Positions 50,716 to 58,532 of a DNA stretch of 64,000 nt are shown piece after piece (the stretch's first letter is position 1; each line of letters starts with the position of its first letter). The notes below the pieces were generated by a model. The model saw nothing but the letters and a program-made list of their open reading frames with translations. It did not search any database and was not told where the DNA came from. The position numbers and the translations under genes were made by a program. Source of the DNA: Mycobacterium colombiense CECT 3035 (lineage in GTDB: Bacteria > Actinomycetota > Actinomycetes > Mycobacteriales > Mycobacteriaceae). The stretch is taken from contig NZ_CP020821.1 of NCBI RefSeq assembly GCF_002105755.1, positions 992,001 through 1,056,000 of the forward strand. Reading direction: 5' to 3'.

Positions 50716-50748
50716 TGTCAGATTCAGCATGCCTGGCAGAATCTGACA
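50716..50748. promoter_or_regulatory. Palindromic operator for the TetR regulator
   Basis: TGTCAGATTC (50716-50725) and GAATCTGACA (50739-50748) are perfect 10-bp reverse complements with a 13-bp spacer. The right half, TGGCAGAATCTGACA (50734-50748), is itself an almost perfect 15-bp palindrome. The site ends 10 nt before a TAGGGT -10 box on the plus strand, over the -35 region. It lies about 125 nt upstream of the divergent minus-strand gene. Confidence 0.75.
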
Positions 50749-50758
50749 TGTTTGAGCG

Positions 50759-50764
50759 TAGGGT
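50759..50764 (+). promoter_or_regulatory. Candidate -10 box of the TetR transcript (TAGGGT)
   Basis: TAGGGT matches TANNNT. It is followed after 7 nt by an ATG (50772) that opens a 27-codon frame ending at 50855, not in the TetR frame. Transcription probably starts at about 50771, giving the TetR message a leader of about 115 nt. Confidence 0.5.
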
Positions 50765-50771
50765 TATGACC

Positions 50772-50855
50772 ATGCATCTGGCCGTCTGGCTTCCCGCTCA
50801 GCGGGACCTCGCCCGCCATGGATACGCGCGTGAGCAGTACGGACAGCTACGATGA
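50772..50855 (+). CDS. Possible leaderless upstream ORF (27 codons)
   Basis: ATG at 50772, exactly 7 nt after TAGGGT, opens MHLAVWLPAQRDLARHG... and stops at TGA 50853. It ends 31 nt before the preferred TetR start (50887) and lies in another frame. Leaderless short upstream ORFs are common in mycobacteria. There is no homology argument, so it may be a by-product of the promoter position. Confidence 0.3.
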   Translation: MHLAVWLPAQRDLARHGYAREQYGQLR

Positions 50856-50886
50856 ACGGGCCAGGCGGGTATCAGGGAGCCGTAAC

Positions 50887-51501
50887 GTGAGGGTAGTGAG
50901 CAGGCCCGCGACACTGACAGCGCGGCGTGCCGCGGAACTCCGCATGGAAATCGCCTTGGCGGCCCGCAACCTTTTCCTGGCGGAGGGTTCGACCTCGGTT
51001 ACGGTCGAGCGAATCTGTGCAGCGGTGGGCATCGCGCCGCGTACCTTTCACCGTCACTTCCCGGTCAAAGAAGACGTCGTGATGCCGCTGTTTCAACGAT
51101 TCGGCGCACTGAGCATCGAGGTTCTCGACAACGCCGCGCCGACCAGCGACACCGTCGACACGCTTGTCGAAGCGTTCGCAACCGAGGTCCCCAAGCGTGG
51201 GCAGATCGATATCGACCGCGCGTTCATGGCGCTAATGATCGACAACCCCCAATACCGACTGCGGTGGCTGGATTGGGGAGAAGATCTCATCGGTCCCGTC
51301 TCCGCGTTTCTGGCCGATCGATTCGATATTGGCAATGATCCGTTCACCCGAGAGTTGCCGGCGCAGTTGGTTATTCAGGCTTGTCGGTACGCCTATGTGC
51401 ACTGGGTACGGGATGGCGACTTCGGCAACCTGCGGTCCACCCTGCGCGTTGCCATGCAGATGATCGTCCGAAGCCTGCCTACCCTGCCGCCCCCAGAGTG
51501 A
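50887..51501 (+). CDS. TetR-family transcriptional regulator
   Basis: About 204 aa. N-terminal helix-turn-helix: LAARNLFLAEGSTSVTVERICAAVGIAPRTFHRHFPVKEDVV, a typical TetR DNA-binding region (residues about 15-65). The C-terminal ligand domain is variable. The GTG at 50887 has AGGGAG 7 nt upstream and gives the usual family length. Longer starts at 50818 (ATG) or 50829 (GTG) lack a binding site and add an unstructured arginine-rich tail. The perfect palindrome at 50716-50748 upstream makes autorepression very likely. By position it is the local regulator of the catabolic island on both sides. Confidence 0.88.
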   Translation: MRVVSRPATLTARRAAELRMEIALAARNLFLAEGSTSVTVERICAAVGIAPRTFHRHFPVKEDVVMPLFQRFGALSIEVLDNAAPTSDTVDTLVEAFATEVPKRGQIDIDRAFMALMIDNPQYRLRWLDWGEDLIGPVSAFLADRFDIGNDPFTRELPAQLVIQACRYAYVHWVRDGDFGNLRSTLRVAMQMIVRSLPTLPPPE

Positions 51502-51568
51502 TACGGCGCAGCTTCATACGGTGAACTCTCCGTGGAACTTTGGGCGGACCGATAGCCGCCGGCACCGG

Positions 51569-52012
51569 TCACCCGCCGAATACGTCGAGTGCTCCGACGT
51601 ACGCGCGGTTGGCCTTGACTCGCTCGGTCAGGCACCACGACCCATCAGGGCGGCGCCGCCACGTGTCGTGATAGTCGCCGATGGTATAAAACCGCGTCGT
51701 CGGATCGGCTGTCGAGTTCAGGTGCACGTCGCGGACATAGGAGCGGCTCACCGCGGTGTCTCCCGTGACGTCGATGATGATGTTGCCCAAGAGGTGTTGA
51801 GTGGGACCGCACCCGTCGAGGAACCCGCGAATCGTTTCGATGATCGCAGTGCTTCCCTCCAGTCGCCCCGTCCCGAGATCCCCGTGGGCATCCTCGGCCA
51901 GGATCGCGGCCATCGCCGCGTAGTCGCGGTCGTCCATGGCCCGGGCGAATCGGATCAGCGCGCGTTGCACGTCACGCTCGTCGCACAGCGTCTGCAATCG
52001 ATCAGCAACCAT
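51569..52012 (-). CDS. SnoaL/NTF2-like protein
   Basis: About 147 aa starting at the ATG 52012, one base after the stop of the upstream SDR (TGA-C-ATG), so translationally coupled. NTF2-like cone fold features: RALIRFARAMDDRDYAAMAAIL, EGSTAIIETIRGFLDG, PTQHLLGNIIIDVTGDTA, RFYTIGDYHDTWRRR. This fold serves as ketosteroid isomerase, limonene-epoxide hydrolase, cyclase or hydratase in different families. The acid DDRDY near the start may be catalytic. The exact reaction is unknown. It is the last gene of the minus-strand run and is convergent with the TetR gene. Confidence 0.83.
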   Translation of the reverse strand: MVADRLQTLCDERDVQRALIRFARAMDDRDYAAMAAILAEDAHGDLGTGRLEGSTAIIETIRGFLDGCGPTQHLLGNIIIDVTGDTAVSRSYVRDVHLNSTADPTTRFYTIGDYHDTWRRRPDGSWCLTERVKANRAYVGALDVFGG

Positions 52013-52013
52013 G

Positions 52014-52796
52014 TCAGGCGTGTGCGCCGCCGTCGATACGGATCTCCGTCCCGGTGAGGAACGCACCATCGTCGGACGCCGCCATCGCGATCACCGCGGC
52101 GACCGCACTCGGGTCGCCGAGTATTTCGCTGTCCTTGCCGTGCAGCAACGGAGTTTGCTTGGCCCACAGCCCCAGGTCATATCCGTCGGGCATCTTCTCC
52201 AGCGTGCTGTTGGCCAGTGCCGTCGAGATTCCGCCGGGTTGGATGTTGACCGCACGCAGCCCCTGCTTGGAATACTCCAGCGCCAGCGAATGCGTGAAGC
52301 TCAAGATGCCGCCCTTGCTGGCGGCGTACGCGGCCATGTAGGGGTGCGCGAACGACGCGGCGGTGGAGGTGAAGTTGACGACCACACCGCGGCCGGATTC
52401 GAGCAGCGCCGGTAGCGCCTGGCGGGTCATCAGGAAGGTGCCGGTCAGATTGACCGCCAGCGTCCTGTTCCAGTCGGCCAGCGTGGTCTGGTGAGTGTGC
52501 GAACACGTCTGTACGGCCGCGACATTGACCAGCACGTCGAGGCCGCCGAGGTCGGCCACCGCGGCATCGACGGCGGCAATGACATCCCCTTCCACCGAGA
52601 TGTCGAGGACGGCGGTGCTCAGGCGCTTACCGGTGCCGGCGTCGTCGGCGGCGGCAGTCGTGCGCGCCAGCCCCTCCGCGGAGATGTCGTAGGCCACGAC
52701 GGTGGCGCCCTCGTCGAGCAGACGGGCTGCGGTGGCCGCACCGATCCCGGAGCCCGCCCCGGTCACGATTACGCGGCGGTCTGCGAAACGGTCCAT
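52014..52796 (-). CDS. Short-chain dehydrogenase/reductase
   Basis: 260 aa classical SDR. Cofactor motif TGAGSGIG near the N terminus, the NVAA variant of NNAG, a catalytic serine in NFTSTAASF and YAASK as the Tyr-x3-Lys catalytic pair. It oxidises a secondary alcohol or reduces a ketone with NAD(P)(H). The ATG at 52796 has GAGAGG 9 nt upstream. It is followed one base later by an NTF2-like gene, and 20 nt separate it from the preceding unknown gene. In this setting it may act on a ring hydroxyl or on a hydroxyacyl-CoA. Confidence 0.88.
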   Translation of the reverse strand: MDRFADRRVIVTGAGSGIGAATAARLLDEGATVVAYDISAEGLARTTAAADDAGTGKRLSTAVLDISVEGDVIAAVDAAVADLGGLDVLVNVAAVQTCSHTHQTTLADWNRTLAVNLTGTFLMTRQALPALLESGRGVVVNFTSTAASFAHPYMAAYAASKGGILSFTHSLALEYSKQGLRAVNIQPGGISTALANSTLEKMPDGYDLGLWAKQTPLLHGKDSEILGDPSAVAAVIAMAASDDGAFLTGTEIRIDGGAHA

Positions 52797-52816
52797 GACG
52801 CAATGCCTCTCGGTGA

Positions 52817-53893
52817 TCAGGCCGGCTGGAACGCGCTCAGCGGCGCCTGCTCGGGATAGGTGGTTGGACCCCCGACGTCATAGGCGGCGTTGAGGGCGGC
52901 GATGAATTCCGGGTCATGCAGTGGCTCGCTCGGGACGTCGAGTTTGATGCCCTTGGCACTGAGGTCGTCCAGCATCATGTCGATCGCGCGGTCGACGGTG
53001 ATGTCGTCGGAGCCCTCCATGTTTTTCTTGAGTTCGTCGTAGTCGGAGAAAACCTCGGCCGACCAGTGGACCAGGAATCGCAACTCGTCAGTGTGGTGGC
53101 GGGCGATGACGTCGTCGCCGTTCTTGAGCAACCAGTGGTTGCGATCGGTCGGGTCACCCGCGAAAACGGTGTCGAACGCCAAGCCGGGCGGAACCTGTTG
53201 TTCCAGTGGCCCGTTGGCTTCCCCGCGGTGCACCATCATCTCGTTTTGCACCACCACGCCGCGGTTGTTGATCGGCGGCAGCACTCGCGCCGGAGCTTTC
53301 AGCGGACCGTCGGGCCAGTAGGTAAAGCCACTTCCGGCGTCAAGGGAGAACCACGTGATCACCTGCGCCATTTTGACCAGGTAGTCGGAGAACAACCCCG
53401 ACTTGCCCATGACGCTGCACAGCCAGGTGGGTGCGTTCTCGTGGCGTACGCCGCGAAAGCTCGGCGAATCCAAGTGGCCTGGATCGCGGTTGGCGCAAGG
53501 GCCATTGATGTTGAAGAGCATCATCTCGGGCTTGGCGTACTCAGCGTTCCAGTAGCGCTTGGCATGTTCGAGGAAAGCGGCATTGTAGAAGCAGTCGTGT
53601 AGTTCCGGGTACAGCACAGCGCCATAGCTGGCGAGGTAGCCCCGGAATGTCGGCGTAAGAAACAGGTCCAGCGAGGGGGTGAACCCCTCAGGAAACGCAC
53701 CGCTCATCGTCGCCATCAGCTCATCGGCGGACGCGAAATGCTGGGCGATGATGAGGCGCCACGGACCGTGCGTGTGCACCACATTCAATAGGCGCTCGCG
53801 CTGGTCGTCGGTGTAGACATTGTCGATCTCGCGGGGCGGGGCGGCCGGCCGCAACACGTCGGAAAGCTCCATCCGGCGCTCGTCGGTGAGCAT
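52817..53893 (-). CDS. 358-aa protein of unknown function, possible metal-dependent oxygenase
   Basis: No signal or membrane helices. The ATG at 53893 has AAAGGAG with 7-nt spacing. I do not recognise a family. A possible metal-binding pattern is H140-x-D142 (DPGHLDSPSF) with a distant H222 in EMMVHRGEANGP. The 82-residue gap between them is of the size seen in Fe(II)/2-oxoglutarate dioxygenases, but the usual arginine ten residues later is missing. Other conserved-looking stretches are GPWRLIIAQHFASADELM and GSGFTYWPDGPLKAP. It sits in the middle of the catabolic run between a hydrolase and an SDR, so it presumably acts on the same compound. Confidence 0.8.
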   Translation of the reverse strand: MLTDERRMELSDVLRPAAPPREIDNVYTDDQRERLLNVVHTHGPWRLIIAQHFASADELMATMSGAFPEGFTPSLDLFLTPTFRGYLASYGAVLYPELHDCFYNAAFLEHAKRYWNAEYAKPEMMLFNINGPCANRDPGHLDSPSFRGVRHENAPTWLCSVMGKSGLFSDYLVKMAQVITWFSLDAGSGFTYWPDGPLKAPARVLPPINNRGVVVQNEMMVHRGEANGPLEQQVPPGLAFDTVFAGDPTDRNHWLLKNGDDVIARHHTDELRFLVHWSAEVFSDYDELKKNMEGSDDITVDRAIDMMLDDLSAKGIKLDVPSEPLHDPEFIAALNAAYDVGGPTTYPEQAPLSAFQPA

Positions 53894-53978
53894 CAGCTGT
53901 CTCCTTTGCGGTTCAAGGTTGGTTGATTGTGCGCAGCGTCAGTGCGATGCGGTGTACGGCTGTCCGGTGATCGGGACG

Positions 53979-54922
53979 TCAAAACCGCAGCGGATGGGCG
54001 AACTTGGCCCGCAGCAACCCACCGATCTCGGCGAGCGCCAGCCGGCCGCGGGCGGTGGCATCGGAGCGCATCAGAAAGCCGTGGTACATGCCGGGGTAGC
54101 GGGTGAGGGTGGTCTGCACGCCGGCGTCGCGCAACCGTTCCGCGTAGCGCTCACCCCAGTCCCGGATGGGGTCGCAACCCCCGGTCACCACGATTGCCGG
54201 CGGTAGACCGGACAGGTCGGTCGCATACGCCGGAACCAGATACGGGTCGGTGGGGGGCCGGCGTCGCCATCGGCCAACGCGTGCATGTAGTCGATGTCGG
54301 CCCGGGCGAGCAGTGGCGCGTCGGGCAGCGTGACGATCGAGGCGACCGACATGTCCCGGTCCAGGCCCGGATAGAGCAGCACCTGCGCACAGATGGTCGG
54401 TCCGTGGCGATCGCGCGCGGCCAACGCCACTGCAGCCGCCAGCGACCCACCGGCGCTGTCGCCGATGACCGCGAGCCGGTCAACGTCGACGCCGAGCTCG
54501 CCACCGTTTCGCGATACCCATTCGGTGGCGCCATAGGCGTCCTCGAATTGGGCGGGCGGCGGCGCCTCCGGGGCCAGCCGGTAGTCCACGGCCACCACGG
54601 TGGCCGCGGACGCCGAGGCGAGTTCGCGGGCCAGCGGCTCGAACGAGTGGTTGGAACCCATCACCAGTCCGCCGCCGTGCAGATAGACCAAGACCGGCCC
54701 GCCGGAATCATCTGTCGGACAATAAATCCTGACCGGAATGTCGCCCGTGGCAGCGGGGATGAGCCGTTCGGTGACGGCGGCCATCTCGGGCATCGCCGCC
54801 GGCAGCGGCGCGGACTCGAGCCCGGCGCGCACCGCGGCCAAACCCCGTTGCCGCATCGGAGCGATCTGGCCGAGCGAGGCTACCCGCGCGGCTGCGTCGG
54901 GATCCAACGCGTTAGACGTCAT
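53979..54922 (-). pseudogene. Alpha/beta hydrolase (HSL/lipase type), frameshifted
   Basis: The frame from the ATG at 54922 gives a hormone-sensitive-lipase-like esterase: oxyanion motif YLHGGGLVMGS and nucleophile elbow GDSAGGSLA, through DYMHALADGDAGP. It then drifts to RIWFRRM and stops at 54185. The missing end is in the -1 frame, with DPYLVPAY, VVTGGCDPIRDWGERY and the catalytic histidine in YPGMYHGFL, ending at 53979. A single base missing from the G6 run at 54252-54257 explains it. The restored protein would be about 314 aa, normal for the family. It would hydrolyse an ester or lactone. The start is 12 nt after the SDR stop. It may be an assembly error, in which case the gene is intact. 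Confidence 0.85.
54252..54257. other. Frameshift site 3 (G6/C6 run) in the hydrolase gene
   Basis: On the coding strand the sequence reads GGC CCC CC then ACC GAC CCG TAT CTG. A seventh C would give GGC CCC CCC ACC GAC CCG and join the two halves. It is the same kind of error as the two NRPS sites. Confidence 0.85.
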
Positions 54923-54934
54923 GTGGTCGCCATG

Positions 54935-55807
54935 TCACTGCGGCGCGGAGTCGAACCGGGTCTCGGTCCTCAGTTGTGGGGACCGTTGCGCGGCAAGAAC
55001 ATTGGCGCGCTCGGCCATCGCCGCGCCCACGCTGTCCGGGTGGGTGTGCAGGTAGAAGTGGCCCTCGGCGGACTGCGTGAAGATCATCTCGGCGGCTTCC
55101 AGGGGATCCATCGACGCCGCCTTGATGTTGAGCATCGTCGAGCGGTGGCCTTCGGCTGCGGCCACGTCGCTGGTTACGCCGGGTTCGACACCGCCCGCTG
55201 ACTCGAAGATGTTCGAGCGCACCGGTCCGGGCAGCACGGCCTGGACGTGGATGTGATGGTGGTGCCCGGTGGCCTGCACCTCGAGGTGCAGACACTCGGT
55301 CAACGACAGCACCGCATGCTTGCTGACGATGTAGGGCGCCTGCAACGGGATCGCGACCACCGCGCCTACCGACGCGATGTTCCACACCCAGGCTTGCTCG
55401 TCGGCGGCCATCATCTTCGGCAGAAATGCACGCACGCCGTAGAACACGCCGTTGACGTTGATGTCCATGATGCGCTGCCAGTTGGCCACCGGGGTGTCCC
55501 ACAGATAGCCGAATTGCTCGATGCCGGCGTTGTTGACCAGCAGGCGCACCGGTCCGACGTCACGGTAGGCGCGGTCGGCGAGGTCTCGGAGGGCATCGGG
55601 ATCGCGCACGTCGCAGAGGACATCGTGTGCCACGCCACCCGCCGCGGACAGTTCGTCGCGCAGTGCGGCCGCAGCGTCCCCGTCGATGTCGGCCAATACC
55701 ACCGTCATGCCCAGCCGGGAGGCGTACCGCGCGAGCCCGGCTCCCAGGCCGGATCCGGCGCCGGTGATGACCGCGACACCGCCCCCGAATGCTTGTCGAG
55801 CGTCCAT
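54935..55807 (-). CDS. Short-chain dehydrogenase/reductase, long form
   Basis: 290 aa. TGAGSGLG cofactor loop, NNAG, catalytic YIVSK in QAPYIVSKHAVLS, and a serine in NIASVGAVVAI. A C-terminal extension of about 60 residues (GHRSTMLNIKAASMDP...) is longer than in standard SDRs. The start ATG at 55807 overlaps the upstream stop (TGATG). The longer frame to 56101 only covers the NTF2-like gene in another frame. NAD-dependent oxidation of a hydroxyl is likely. It is a candidate for the 3-hydroxyacyl-CoA dehydrogenase step, since no dedicated one is seen. The hydrolase gene follows after 12 nt. Confidence 0.87.
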   Translation of the reverse strand: MDARQAFGGGVAVITGAGSGLGAGLARYASRLGMTVVLADIDGDAAAALRDELSAAGGVAHDVLCDVRDPDALRDLADRAYRDVGPVRLLVNNAGIEQFGYLWDTPVANWQRIMDINVNGVFYGVRAFLPKMMAADEQAWVWNIASVGAVVAIPLQAPYIVSKHAVLSLTECLHLEVQATGHHHHIHVQAVLPGPVRSNIFESAGGVEPGVTSDVAAAEGHRSTMLNIKAASMDPLEAAEMIFTQSAEGHFYLHTHPDSVGAAMAERANVLAAQRSPQLRTETRFDSAPQ

Positions 55808-56298
55808 CACTGGGCGCCGGCGCCGCTTTCGGCGTGCAGTTCCGAGAGCAGGACCGAGTTGGTGGCGTCGAGAACCACGTCCATGTCGGTGAACTCCAGT
55901 CCATTGGGACCGCGCCGAACGGCGACGTTGACCACCCCGCTGGACACCGCGAACGGCACGAAGTTCGCGATCTGGTTGACGAAGATGTAGAACCGCGCGC
56001 GGGTGGCCCCGTCGTCGGAGCCGTCGGGGCCGATGCGGTGCACGTTGGTCGCGTGGTGGCGCAGTGGGTAAGGGCTCTGCTCGCGGTGCTCGGACAGCCA
56101 TTCCATCACCGCGTCGCGGCCCCGCAGCTCCGGAGACATCAGTTCTTCGAAAGGGCTTGCGCCGGAATCGCTTCGAGTCAGGTAGTGCACGTCTTCGGCG
56201 TAACTGGCGGCGAGCTCGTCGTAGTGGCCCTCGTCGTAGTGATACCAGAAGGATGCGATGAACTCCTGCAATTCCGGCAGCGTGATGTCGTCGCTCAT
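55807..56298 (-). CDS. SnoaL/NTF2-like protein
   Basis: About 163 aa. The cone fold is seen in LPELQEFIASFWYHYDEGHYDEL, LRGRDAVMEWLSEH, HHATNVHRIG and RARFYIFVNQIANF. The ATG at 56298 is preferred; a TTG at 56310 gives four more residues. Its stop overlaps the ATG of the SDR gene (TGATG). This is the second NTF2-SDR couple in the run, in the opposite gene order to the one at 51569-52796. Function may be an isomerase, hydratase or epoxide hydrolase. Confidence 0.82.
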   Translation of the reverse strand: MSDDITLPELQEFIASFWYHYDEGHYDELAASYAEDVHYLTRSDSGASPFEELMSPELRGRDAVMEWLSEHREQSPYPLRHHATNVHRIGPDGSDDGATRARFYIFVNQIANFVPFAVSSGVVNVAVRRGPNGLEFTDMDVVLDATNSVLLSELHAESGAGAQ

Positions 56299-56370
56299 CC
56301 CATCAGTCAACTCCGGGTGTGGTCCCGGTAACAGTGCCGGTGCCCGGTCAGTGGAACACGGGTCTGGGAC

Positions 56371-57396
56371 TCAGCCGGTGATCAGGTCCCACAGCGCGCC
56401 GGCGCTCGCGTGCATCGCCGCGTCGGTGACCCGCTCGTCCCAATACCGCACCGAGCCGAACTCCGAGCGCCAAGCCAGCGCCGCGCGGGTGAACTCGTGC
56501 AACCGATGCTCTCGGGTGGTGCCGATCGCGCCATGCAACTGGTGGGCGTTGCGCACCACGACCGAAGCCGCATGGCCGGCACACGAACGCGACACGGCCA
56601 CCAGGAAATCCAAGTCGGGCGCCGACCAATCGCCGGTAACCGCGGCGTGCAGTGCGGCCTCGGTCGCCGCCCGGGCCAGTGCGGCCTCGGCGGCGGCATC
56701 CGAGATCAGGTTCTGTATGGCTTGAAACTTCGCGAGGGGGCGGCCGAACTGGACCCGTGCGGTCACATGCTCGACGCACAGCTGCAGGATCCGGTCGAGG
56801 GCGGCACTGACCTGGATGGATCGGACCAGGGCTGCCTTCAACTCAAGCTGGTCGATGAGCGCCCGGCCCACCGGAATCCCGTCCAGCCCGGCCAGATCGG
56901 CGGCCACTGTGTCTCGTGGTTCGCCGATCAGGTTGCTACCCGCAGTGATCGACAGCCGGGCGGCGGCGACGTCGGCGACCTGGCGGCCGCCCCCGCCGCG
57001 CCAGGCGACGACGATCCGATCTGCCGAAGCCGCCCAGGGCACTGCGGTCGCGGTGCCCCGATTGTCGAGCACGCATACGGTCCGAACCGCGTCGTCGACC
57101 GGAATCCCGGCCGCGTCCAATAGCCAGCATGCCAATAAATCGTGCTCGGCCAACGGGATTCGCACCCCGTGATTGACGGCCGCGGCCAGAAGTTCGGCCG
57201 CTTCATACCAGCTTGCCCCGCTGCCGCCCTGCTGTTCGGGACCGGTCAACCGCACCAGACCGAGCTCGTCGAGGTGACGCCACAAGAGCGGGTCCCGCTC
57301 GATCGTCGCCGAGGGCGGGTGCGTGTCCCGGTAATCGGCAAAAACCGCCCCCATCATGTCGACGAGGGCGCTGTCGACCGACGGCCCGGCGCTCAT
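56371..57396 (-). CDS. Acyl-CoA dehydrogenase family protein, second subunit
   Basis: 341 aa. Acyl-CoA dehydrogenase fold with C-terminal helical bundle motifs ARVQFGRPLAKFQAIQNLISD and AHQLHGAIGTTREHRLHEF. The N-terminal and middle domains are shorter and diverged (GLVRLTGPEQQGGSGASWYEA). The ATG overlaps the stop of the first acyl-CoA dehydrogenase by ATGA, implying equal translation. Paired, unequal acyl-CoA dehydrogenases that form alpha2beta2 complexes are the rule in actinobacterial steroid side-chain degradation, and this pair fits that pattern. A 72-nt gap separates it from the next gene. Confidence 0.87.
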   Translation of the reverse strand: MSAGPSVDSALVDMMGAVFADYRDTHPPSATIERDPLLWRHLDELGLVRLTGPEQQGGSGASWYEAAELLAAAVNHGVRIPLAEHDLLACWLLDAAGIPVDDAVRTVCVLDNRGTATAVPWAASADRIVVAWRGGGGRQVADVAAARLSITAGSNLIGEPRDTVAADLAGLDGIPVGRALIDQLELKAALVRSIQVSAALDRILQLCVEHVTARVQFGRPLAKFQAIQNLISDAAAEAALARAATEAALHAAVTGDWSAPDLDFLVAVSRSCAGHAASVVVRNAHQLHGAIGTTREHRLHEFTRAALAWRSEFGSVRYWDERVTDAAMHASAGALWDLITG

Positions 57397-58532
57397 CGCA
57401 TGCCCAATCCGCGCGCCAGGACGCCACGCAGCACCTCGTTGGTGCCGCCGCGCAGCGTGAAACCGGGTCGCTGATCCACGGCCGCACGTACCAGATCGGT
57501 GAACAGGGAATCGGGGGAGTCCTGCAGATCGGCGAACTCCGCGATATCGCCCTCGGTGGTGGTGCCCAGCACCTTGACGACCGCCGCGGGTAGGTCCGCG
57601 GGCTCGTGCCGTTCCAGCGCGCCGGCCACCGCCGTGGACATCCGGTGCAACCCGGCGATGCGCGCCACCAGACGTCCCAGGTTCGGATCGCGGGGAATGG
57701 CGTTGGACGCCATCCGGTCGGCGCACGCCGATAGCAGCACGAACGTGGACAGGAACCGCTCGGGTCCACTGCGTTCGAAGGCGAGCTCCGAGGTCACCTG
57801 CCGCCAACCGTTGCCGATGTCGCCGAACACCAGGTCGTCGGGGACGAACGCCGAGTCCAGGATCACCTCGTTGAAGTGGTGGGCGCCGTTCATCGACACG
57901 ATCGGCCTGATCTCGACGCCGGGTCCGCGCAGGTCGACGATGAACTGACTGAGCCCGGCGTGGCGGTGCTCGGGATCCACCGGCGCGGTGCGCGCCAGCG
58001 CGATGAACCAGTGCGCCAGGTGCGCCCCCGACGTCCAGACCTTGGTGCCGGTCAGCGACCAGCCGCCGTCGACGCGCTCGGCCCTGGTGCGCACGCTGGC
58101 CAGGTCTGAGCCGGAGTCGGGCTCGCTCATGCCGATGCCGAAGAAGCACTCGCCGCGGACGATTCGCGGCAGGAACTCCGACTTCTGTTGTGCGGTGCCG
58201 TATTTGAGCAGCGACGGGACAATCTGGCGGTCCGCGATCCAGTGCGCGGCCACCGGGGCGCCGGCCGCCAGCAGTTCCTCGGTCACGACGAAACGTTCCA
58301 CAAACGAGCGTCCGTGGCCACCATATTCGACCGGCACGGTCATGCCCAGCCAACCGCGGGCGGCGAGCGCGGCGGTGAATTTCTCGTCCCAGCCCGTCAG
58401 CCAGGCATCGACCGACGGGGTGAACGCCCCGGCGGCCAGTTGGTCGGCGAGGAAATCGCGCACTTCGGTGCGCAGGTCCGCGCTCGCCGCGGCGTCGACG
58501 CCGGCGGGCGGCACCAAGCGGGGCAGCGTCAT
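57393..58532 (-). CDS. Acyl-CoA dehydrogenase family protein, first subunit
   Basis: 379 aa, full-length. Characteristic sequences: MTVPVEYGGHGRSFVERFVV, FFGIGMSEPDSGSDLASVRTRA (substrate and FAD loop), GTKVWTSGAHLAHW and the C-terminal LRGGTNEVLRGVLARGLGM. It catalyses alpha-beta dehydrogenation of an acyl-CoA with FAD, probably as a heteromer with the 341-aa partner that overlaps it (ATGA). Its ATG at 58532 overlaps the enoyl-CoA hydratase stop (TGATG). The longer frame up to 58766 is antisense to nothing useful and duplicates hydratase sequence in another frame. Confidence 0.9.
   Translation of the reverse strand: MTLPRLVPPAGVDAAASADLRTEVRDFLADQLAAGAFTPSVDAWLTGWDEKFTAALAARGWLGMTVPVEYGGHGRSFVERFVVTEELLAAGAPVAAHWIADRQIVPSLLKYGTAQQKSEFLPRIVRGECFFGIGMSEPDSGSDLASVRTRAERVDGGWSLTGTKVWTSGAHLAHWFIALARTAPVDPEHRHAGLSQFIVDLRGPGVEIRPIVSMNGAHHFNEVILDSAFVPDDLVFGDIGNGWRQVTSELAFERSGPERFLSTFVLLSACADRMASNAIPRDPNLGRLVARIAGLHRMSTAVAGALERHEPADLPAAVVKVLGTTTEGDIAEFADLQDSPDSLFTDLVRAAVDQRPGFTLRGGTNEVLRGVLARGLGMR

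Noticed and set aside
51502..51568. GGCGG...CCGCC stem near 51543-51560 as a terminator between the TetR and SnoaL genes.
   Set aside because: Only a 5-bp stem in very GC-rich DNA with no U tract; not distinguishable from chance.
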